Positions 57,482 through 64,000 of a stretch of DNA of 64,000 bases are shown piece after piece. The stretch is from Allomyces arbusculus. Taxonomy: Eukaryota; Blastocladiomycota; Blastocladiomycetes; Blastocladiales; Blastocladiaceae. Under the pieces are notes generated by a model. It was given only the letters and a program-made list of their open reading frames with translations. It did not search any database and was not told the origin of the DNA. The position numbers and the translations under genes are program-made. The stretch covers positions 124,001-188,000 of the forward strand of contig JADHYV010000025.1 in NCBI GenBank assembly GCA_027604705.1. Direction: 5' to 3'. Numbering within the stretch: the stretch's first letter is position 1; each line of letters opens with the position of its first letter.

Positions 57482-59365
57482 CTGCCTCAACTCAAATTTA
57501 CAGGAAGAAACATGGACTTTCATGGGAGCTCCCACAGAATTCACTCAGGGAGAGAGACTGCAACACAGATTGCTCCAGGTGCAATCAATCCATGCCAATG
57601 CACACAGATGCTGCCCTGGCTGCACCACCATTGTGCATGCATCGCTCAGCAAGTCGCGTGGACCAAGACCAGCGCAGTGACTAGTGGCATGAGCAAGTAG
57701 AGTGCAGACTGCCATTATGCTCAATTGCCATGGCCTGTGCAAATTCACAACTGCAAGCCTGAGCATAGAGCACACATTACACAACTTTTTGCTTGCTCTG
57801 GCAACACCATTATCTTGCTCTCAACCATGGTGAAGTTGCCAGCAGTCAGCATCAACATGGACAGTGCATGCTGTGTGAATTGCCTTGGTATGCCAGTCAC
57901 AGTGGCAGCAAAGTGGATCCATCAAGTTGCATCACAAAAACCTCAGGTTGGCCCTGCCACAACCTGAGAGATACCTTGGGTCCTGTGTTGATGGACCTGA
58001 GAAAAAATCTCTGCAAAATGTCTCACAGAAATGGGCCATAACATTGTTACTAATGAGCCACACAAAACCTTGGGTCAGGACTTTGTTAAAGGTCTCTAAT
58101 GTTGCCAGTTTTGGTGTATTACAATTTCTGCATGTCCCCTGCCGGATGGTGATACCAAGCAAGCCACCTCCTCCAAGTCATTGCATTCCAACTTCCCTTA
58201 GACCATCACCCATGCATCTGTGCTTCCTGTGCCAACAGAGGTGATAATAGTCATGGTTGTGAGGGTGAAAAGCCAGGAAGCTTGGAGTGATCATATGTGA
58301 GCCTCTGGCAGCATTGTTTGCCAGAAAATTGTGTCCCAAGACTGTAACAAAAAGAGAATCTGGCTCCTCTGTTGGATGCACAAAGGAAGTGTCTTCATTT
58401 TTCTGTGCTCAGTCATTCATTCTTTGCATCCTGCTGTTCTGAAGACCTTCCTGCCATGGTGACTTGGACTTTACATTACAGAATATAATGGCCATGTTGT
58501 TGCTGATCAACAATGTGGTTGGTGCAGGCCTACAGAGCAATGTTGTCCAAATCTTCTTTTGTGATTACTCTCCAGTTGCTTCATGCATGGAACTGTGTTC
58601 ACCACTGCTTGCCAAACCATGTTCACCTGCTCCCACATCACAGTGCCCTCCATCTGCACCATGTGGCCAGACTTGGCATGCCCAGACTTGCATTGCCAAC
58701 CTGGGCATCATTGACATGTTTGGGGGGTTTGGGTAGATCTAGTTGGTGGCCAAATGGCTCTGACAATCAAGTATGTGCACTTGTGCTCCACAGTTGTTCA
58801 TGCAGCATGCTGTTGCCTGTCCCTTCCTCGGTATCTTTGAGCCCTGGCACCTGTGCATATGATAAAGGACAGAAAGCAGTTGCTCTTATTGCTGATTGAG
58901 GCCATGAAGTCTTGCATTATGAGCCAGTACCATAAGTGGAGAATTTGGCCAGGAAGGAACAATGCCAAATGTAGCTCATGGTTGCTATGGTGCACACATA
59001 GTTTGACAAGAGGGGCACAGGCATTGTGGCATATGTCACTTGGCTGAACACAATCTCCATGAAGAGAACATGCATGGGATTGTTCCCTGGGCCATCAGCA
59101 AGAGTCCTGCCAATGCACATGTGAACAACAGAGCTGTCAGAGAGCATGGCCATCAGGAGCAGGAGCTGGACAACCAAATAGGGATGCTGCAACAGAAAGG
59201 CCAGGCTGTTCTTGACCATGATAGGTTAGGTTTTGGGTTTCTCTCTATAATTGCTCAACAAGCTACCCAATTCTCTTTCCCTGTGCACCAGCTGTGCTTG
59301 GTCAATCACACTGCATGCAAAGATGTTAACTGACCACATCTACAGCATTGACACATATCAATGTG
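57482..59365. repeat. CpG-depleted block, probable decayed silenced repeat
   Basis: About 1.9 kb contains only about six CpG dinucleotides, while flanking sequence of the same length carries well over a hundred. TpG and CpA are correspondingly common (TGCA, CATGG, TTGCC text throughout). This is the footprint of long-term methylated-CpG deamination. The minus strand carries long but degenerate reading-frame pieces interrupted by several stops, as expected for a decayed mobile element. I cannot name a family, and no terminal or target-site repeats are evident. Confidence 0.65.
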
Positions 59366-59906
59366 AGTGAACGATTTGAACGCGTGTGATGGAAAGGCAG
59401 CATGCCATCACACCACACGTTACTCTGAGGGCAACATCTACACCCTGCCAACAGTGACACACCCCACCAATCAGCAACAGGACGGAGCTCTGGGACTGCA
59501 TTGGTGCATAACATTTCACACGCTTGAACAAAAAAAAGGATTCATTTGTTGTAAGCAAGTCCACCGAACCGAAGTCAGAAAGGCCGACCGACGCTGATAT
59601 GTCGCTAGGGACGAGCGTTGCAAGGGACCTGATCTGAAGAGTTTGCAATGCGACGTGATCATGAAGGGCGATTGGTGACCTGAAGTGATACCTCAACGCA
59701 ACGACAAGGACCCTGACCACAAACATCGCGCACATGGTTCGCCGACAAAGACATCCACAATGAAAAGCAACCACGCTCCAAACGTTTGATTGCTCCATCA
59801 TGAACACCAATAATCGGCTCCCAACGACGCGCCACGAGCCATGAAGCCCGCAGCGCGCCTTGGTACTCTGCTCCTGATCGCAACCCCAACGAGGCACACG
59901 ACCCGC
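59366..59906. other. Intergenic region downstream of the ribosomal-protein gene
   Basis: About 540 bp. CpG density returns to normal at the left end. This is probably the 3' UTR of RPL10A plus spacer; no gene is supportable. Confidence 0.5.
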
Positions 59907-60978
59907 TTAGTAGAGGCGCTGCGGCTTGCCCATGGTGCTCTTGACGTAGAGCGACTTGACGTTCTGCCAGTTCTTCTTGAGCAGCGACACAAGGAAGTTG
60001 ACCGCCAGCATGATGTTCGCGACGAGCTGGTCCTCGGTCATGGCGACGTGGCCAACGGCGACACCAAGGCACAGCACCTTCTTGAGCTGGAACTTGATCG
60101 TCGAGCGCAGCTCATCGGCCTTGACGGTGATGTCGTCCGAGTGCGAGATGGGCGTCGGGAACTTACCGGCCTTGTGGAGACCGGGGCCGAGAAGACGCGG
60201 GATCTGCTTGATCAGCGCCTCCGAAGCCAGGAAGGCATCGTACTTCTTGGCCAGCTTCTTGATCAGCTTCTTGTTCTTGTTGAGCTTCTTGAGGTCCTCA
60301 ACCGACATGTACTCGAGGCCGACCTTCTTGGCCGCGTCGCAGTGGAAGGCGTCGCCGAGAATGCACACCTTCATCTTCGGGCGCGGGATGTTGGGGAGCC
60401 TGTTGGTGATGGGGGAATATCAGTCAGTTTGCAAGCAATTCGAGTTAGGAAAACGACGCTCGGCAGTAATTTCGGCGGTCAAGATTGCAATCACGGCGAT
60501 GGCGACGAGACGACGGTAACAAACGATTTCAGCACAGCGGGATTCCCACGAGCGGTGAAACGGTGCGAGTGAGCGTCACGAGCGCAAACTCGCCGTGAGA
60601 CCGCAACACAGCCGTGTCGAGGAGAATCCAGGCAAACGAGCTGTCGTCGAGTCGACGTCATCGCGGCCGTTCGATTGCGGGTCGTCGCTGGAACCGCCGT
60701 CGCCGTCGCCACCATTTGCTGGTCGTGCACCGTCGTCGCCAAATCGCATAATCGCCGTCGAGACCGCCGAAAAATCGTCGCGAGAGCCGTGTTGCCGCAA
60801 GCTGAACGTGGGGCACATACTTGACAACGCCCGAGAAACGCTTGTCGCGCTGCGGGTCGTAGTTCTTGAGGCCGATTTGCAGCTCAACCGTCTCGGTGAA
60901 GTTGCGCTTCTTCTCCTCCGAGGCGGCGAGCACGGTGCGAACCGTCTCGCGGCAGGATGCCGTGCTGACCTTGCTCAT
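59907..60978 (-). CDS. RPL10A: 60S ribosomal protein L10a (uL1)
   Basis: This is the L1-stalk protein of the large ribosomal subunit. Exons 60978-60821 and 60399-59907 encode 216 residues, the normal eukaryotic length. M-S-K-V-S-T opens the protein. [20 protein letters not shown] and [21 protein letters not shown] (restored across the intron) are uL1 hallmarks. They are followed by [34 protein letters not shown] and the end [22 protein letters not shown]. The 421-nt intron (donor GTATGT, acceptor ACAG) is the longest in the window. Introns of ribosomal-protein genes often host regulatory RNA or snoRNAs, but I see no clear box C/D pair here. Confidence 0.97.
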
Positions 60979-61535
60979 GATGGATGGATTCGGTGAGCGT
61001 AAAGGAGGGAGAGAGAACCAGGATGGCCGTGCGGGCAACGGATGGACCGGCGTGGCCACCCCCAGACGTGCGGTGGGTGCGGTGGACGACAGTCAGGTGA
61101 GATCGGTGCCAGATCTGTCGAGGGATCGCGCACACGCGTCTCTCACGCAGGCCGAGATGAACCGACAGCGCCACGAACAACCAACCGGCGCCAAGTCGCC
61201 GCACCGCCGCCGCCTGTCCGCGCGCAGTCGCCCGGCCACGCGACAACGCCGCTGTCGTCGTGCTGGATGTTGACGCCGCGGTTGGGATGGGGCATGGGCC
61301 GCCAAGTTCACGACAGCGCGCGGCCCGGATCCACGGCCGGCGGGTCCTGCCTGGCCCTCTCTTGGCAGCGCCTCGCCGCAGCCTCCCTTGACGTTCGGCC
61401 CCCACGGCCCCACGTCCGCTCGGCAACCTTGAACGTGTGGTCAACCCCCGTCCTCTGAGAACGTTGTCGCGACGCTCGCCTACAAGTGGACATGGCTCCC
61501 GCTCTTGCTCTTCACCAACGGCAATCACCTCCGCC
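60979..61535. promoter_or_regulatory. Bidirectional promoter region, RPL10A / VTT protein 2
   Basis: 557 bp separate two divergent start codons. Open frames on both strands are Arg-rich and unlikely to be coding. No TATA box is evident. Confidence 0.4.
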
Positions 61536-63029
61536 ATGCATCCACCGACCACACCAGCACCCGCTCCGCCACCCTCTGTCGACAACGGCAATGCATGTCG
61601 ATCCGGCGCGTCTCCCAATGCATCTCAACCCGCAACGCTGTCCATGACCTCGCCCCCGCCGCGGCCACCACGCCGCGCGCCGCGGTCGCGCAGTGCGGAC
61701 GCGGCCATCACCGTTTCCCCGCGCCCTCGCCGTTCAAGTCCACCACCCGCTCGTCCGAGGAGCCGGTCACGGCCGCCGTCATTCCCGTCGTATGGCACGG
61801 CCCCCGCATTGCCCAAGCTGGCCACGGAGCCGGGCGACGACGAGCAGCTGCTGTTGGCACCTGTCGCTGGGCCCGTTTGGCGATGGTGCGCTGGATTCCG
61901 CGAGACAGTGATGCGCACGTTCCGGCCCGCCATTGCGAACAAACACGCGGAAGTGGCCGCGGGCGCGGTCGACGGCGCGAGCAGCTCGGCCGGGTCGACG
62001 CTCACGGGCGAGACGGTCGTCGAGATTGCCGCCGACGAGATGGACGCGCTCGAGGACGACGAAGATGTTGCGCTGCTCGCACCACCACCGCGAATCCACC
62101 CGGCACTCGCAGCACTGTCGGTCGTGGCCATCTACGCGGTCCTGCTCGTGGTTGTGGCCGTGACGGCGCCGCCGCTCACGCCGAGGTGTGTGTTTGCGCA
62201 ATGGATTTAATTTGCGCACCGCGCTTCGGGCACGAACTGACGCGTGCTGATCGGGTAGCCAACGGCAACACATTCGCCTGCCGCACACGATCGCGCAGCT
62301 CAAGCAAGTCGCGGGCGAAGTGGCCGGGCTGGCGTCAACACACCGCGCGACAGTCATGGCCGCGTACGCGGTGCTCTTCACGTTTCTGCAAACGTTTGCG
62401 ATTCCGGGCAGCTTGATGCTGACGTGCGTTGACCTCTCACCTCCCTGATTTTGCGACGACTGTGGCGAATGGCTGACCCGCAACAACGGGCACTTAGCCT
62501 TCTCGCCGGCGCCCTCTACCCACTCCCACTCGCCCTCCTTCTCGTCTCCACCTGCTCGGCCGTCGGCGCGTCTGCGTGCTATATCCTCGCGCGCGCGTGC
62601 GGCCGCGCCGTCGTCTCGCGGCTCTCCCCACTGCGCGTGGCTGCCTGGCGCCGCGAAGTCGACCGCCACGCGCACGACCTGCTGCCTTACATGGTCTTTT
62701 TGCGCGTGACGCCGCTGTTTCCAAACTGGCTCGTGAACGTGACCGCGCCGCACCTCGGCGTGCCGCTGCGTGTGTTTTGCGCCGGCACGTTTCTCGGTGT
62801 GATGCCGCCAGGGTTTGTCTATGTGCATGCGGGCGCATCGCTGCAGGACTTGACCGAGGATAAGTTTCGGCTGTGGACGCCGCTGAATCTGGCCGCAATG
62901 GGGATGTTGGGCGCGCTGTCGCTGCTGCCGGTGCTGGTGGGCCGGAGGAGGCGACGGGCACGGCGCGGACCGGGTGAGGAGGAGGTGCCGGAGGTGGAAG
63001 ACGGCGAGCGGCGGCCACTGTTGGGCTAG
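61536..63029 (+). CDS. VTT/DedA-superfamily membrane protein (TMEM41-like), copy 2
   Basis: Three exons (61536-62185, 62259-62423, 62498-63029) encode 448 residues; the introns are 73 and 74 nt. A Pro/Arg/Ser-rich cytosolic start of about 170 residues precedes a transmembrane helix (ALAALSVVAIYAVLLVVVAV). The VTT core is clearer than in copy 1: HIRLPHTIAQLKQVAGEVAG, then FLQTFAIPGSLMLT joined across intron 2 to LLAGALYPLPLALLLVSTCS, then RVTPLFPNWLVNVTAPHLGV. FAIPGS-type and F-P-N-W-x-x-N motifs match TMEM41 proteins. The C-terminus is basic then acidic (RRRRRARRGPGEEE). The likely role is ER membrane lipid scrambling or autophagy. Sequence difference from copy 1 suggests an old paralogy. Confidence 0.88.
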
Positions 63030-63392
63030 CCGGCTTCGTCGCCGTTGTTGTGTACATAGGTATCGAAATCGTGCCAATGAGAAATTGTCAAATACATTGA
63101 TCCGGGAAAGACGTGCGTGCGTCTTGCGTTGCTTTGCGTCCTCTCGTCGTGCTTGATCCACCGTGACGTCGGTGTCGTTCGGGGTCGTGCAGTGCAAATG
63201 ACGGTGAGACGGTCTCACCGCGACCACGACACGCGGCGTGATGGCGGCCGTGATGTGTCTCTCCTTCGCCAGCCGTCTCACAACGCGCTCCGGCGAGCTC
63301 CAGCCGCGTTCGCACGGCCCCACCTTCACCCATCCTCCCCGCCCAGTCCATTCTCCCGCACTCACTCCCCATCAACCTCCCGCAAACGAACG
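63030..63392. other. Intergenic region
   Basis: 363 bp between two tandem plus-strand genes; no gene seen. Antisense frames across it are GC-driven. Confidence 0.5.
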
Positions 63393-64000
63393 ATGATGGG
63401 CAACGACATGTCCTCCGAGTCCGCGCCACACTCGCGCGCATCCACGTACGAGTGGGTCGGCCACCCGCCGTCTTTCCACCAGCCCGCCGGTGGCAGCGCA
63501 CCCGCGGCGAGCTCGCCGCCGCAACCGACCGCCGCGCCGCGCGGCCTGCAGTACCCGCCGCTCACGGACCTGCACCGCGCGCCACTCCCGGGCGGGCACA
63601 AGTCGCCGCCGCCCGGCACGTTCCCGCAACACCTACAGCAGCACCCGCCGCTGATCGATTTGGCAGAGCCGGAGCGCGAGCGGCCGCCGATTCCGAGCCG
63701 CCCCGCGGTCGTGCCGGTGGCGATGTGGGACACGCTCGCGCCGGCGGCCGCGCTCGCGAAACTGCGGCCAGCGGCCGAGCCGGCGGCGGCGCGTCCGGTC
63801 GTGCCGCAGGTCGAGACAGAGCCCGACTTGCTCCGCGTCGAGACGGAACTGACGCGCGCCGAGACCGACTTGTCGCTGGCCCACCCTGCGCTGCGGATCG
63901 ACACGGCGACAGCGCGGTCGCCGTCGCCCGAAGTGCCCTCGGTCCCGGACGTTGCGGCGAACGTGGACTTGGCGAGCCCGATGCTATCGGGCCCGTTCAG
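63393..64000 (+). CDS. 5' part of an unknown Pro-rich protein, cut by the window edge
   Basis: From ATG 63393 (a second ATG follows at 63396) the frame stays open for 608 bases to the window end. It encodes at least 202 residues starting M-M-G-N-D-M-S-S-E-S. The text is Pro/Ala-rich and low in Arg, with meaningful-looking pieces such as LIDLAEPERERPPIPSRPAV, then ETEPDLLRVETELTRAETDL (a possible short helix). The pyrimidine-rich leader just upstream supports the start. No domain is visible yet. Confidence 0.65.
   Translation, partial: MMGNDMSSESAPHSRASTYEWVGHPPSFHQPAGGSAPAASSPPQPTAAPRGLQYPPLTDLHRAPLPGGHKSPPPGTFPQHLQQHPPLIDLAEPERERPPIPSRPAVVPVAMWDTLAPAAALAKLRPAAEPAAARPVVPQVETEPDLLRVETELTRAETDLSLAHPALRIDTATARSPSPEVPSVPDVAANVDLASPMLSGPF

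Noticed and set aside
61779-63365. 528-codon minus-strand open frame
   Set aside because: It is antisense to the second VTT gene, whose motifs and splices are clear; its composition is Arg/His/Gln-rich.

Overview
The window looks like nuclear DNA of an early-diverging, zoosporic-type fungus; Blastocladiomycota is my best guess. It is GC- and CpG-rich. Genes lie close together on both strands, with introns mostly of 55-160 nt. The gene set is fungal or opisthokont: Tim44, Acl4, Lst8, Cft2/CPSF100, Vps22/Snf8, Ort1, Mrh4-like helicase, a Gcn4-like bZIP factor and mevalonate kinase. There is no operon structure. The lineage is inferred from this set and was not tested by alignment. Exon boundaries were placed by hand from splice signals, reading phase and family conservation.

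Layout: 0.2-3.6 kb holds a small hydrophobic protein, a short-chain dehydrogenase (-) and an F-box/WD40 protein (+). 4.6-8.5 kb holds a large single-pass membrane protein (-). 9.3-11.5 kb holds an unrecognised five-exon protein (+). 12.1-13.4 kb is GAPDH with a TATA box. 15.0-16.7 kb is mevalonate kinase, followed by tRNA-Ser(AGA) (-). 17.7-18.8 kb is a small type I membrane protein. 20.4-21.9 kb is TIM44 (-), head-to-head with ACL4 (22.6-24.0 kb). Then on the plus strand come lysophosphatidate acyltransferase (24.9-26.2), LST8 (26.6-27.9), CPSF2/CFT2 (28.9-31.5) and the bZIP factor (32.7-34.8). 36.5-43.6 kb (-) carries a small Med11-like protein, a VTT/DedA membrane protein and a full-length vinculin. 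44.3-46.2 kb (+) is a secreted metallophosphoesterase. 46.3-54.3 kb (-) carries SNF8, a polyglutamine nuclear-type protein and a mitochondrial DEAD-box helicase, with a 60-bp minisatellite between the last two. 55.5-56.9 kb (-) is the mitochondrial ornithine carrier. 57.5-59.4 kb is a sharply CpG-depleted block. 59.9-61.0 kb (-) is ribosomal protein L10a. 61.5-63.0 kb (+) is a second VTT/DedA protein, and a further gene runs off the right edge.

The genes are mostly housekeeping and do not form one pathway. Three are mitochondrial (Tim44, Ort1, Mrh4-like). Several act on the endomembrane system or its lipids (two VTT proteins, the acyltransferase, Snf8, mevalonate kinase). The standout items are the fungal vinculin with head and tail conserved, the CpG-depleted block in an otherwise CpG-rich window (suggesting methylation-driven decay of a silenced sequence), and a splice-donor preference for GTACG over the usual GTRAG. 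I found no CRISPR array, prokaryotic-type defence island or intact mobile element.
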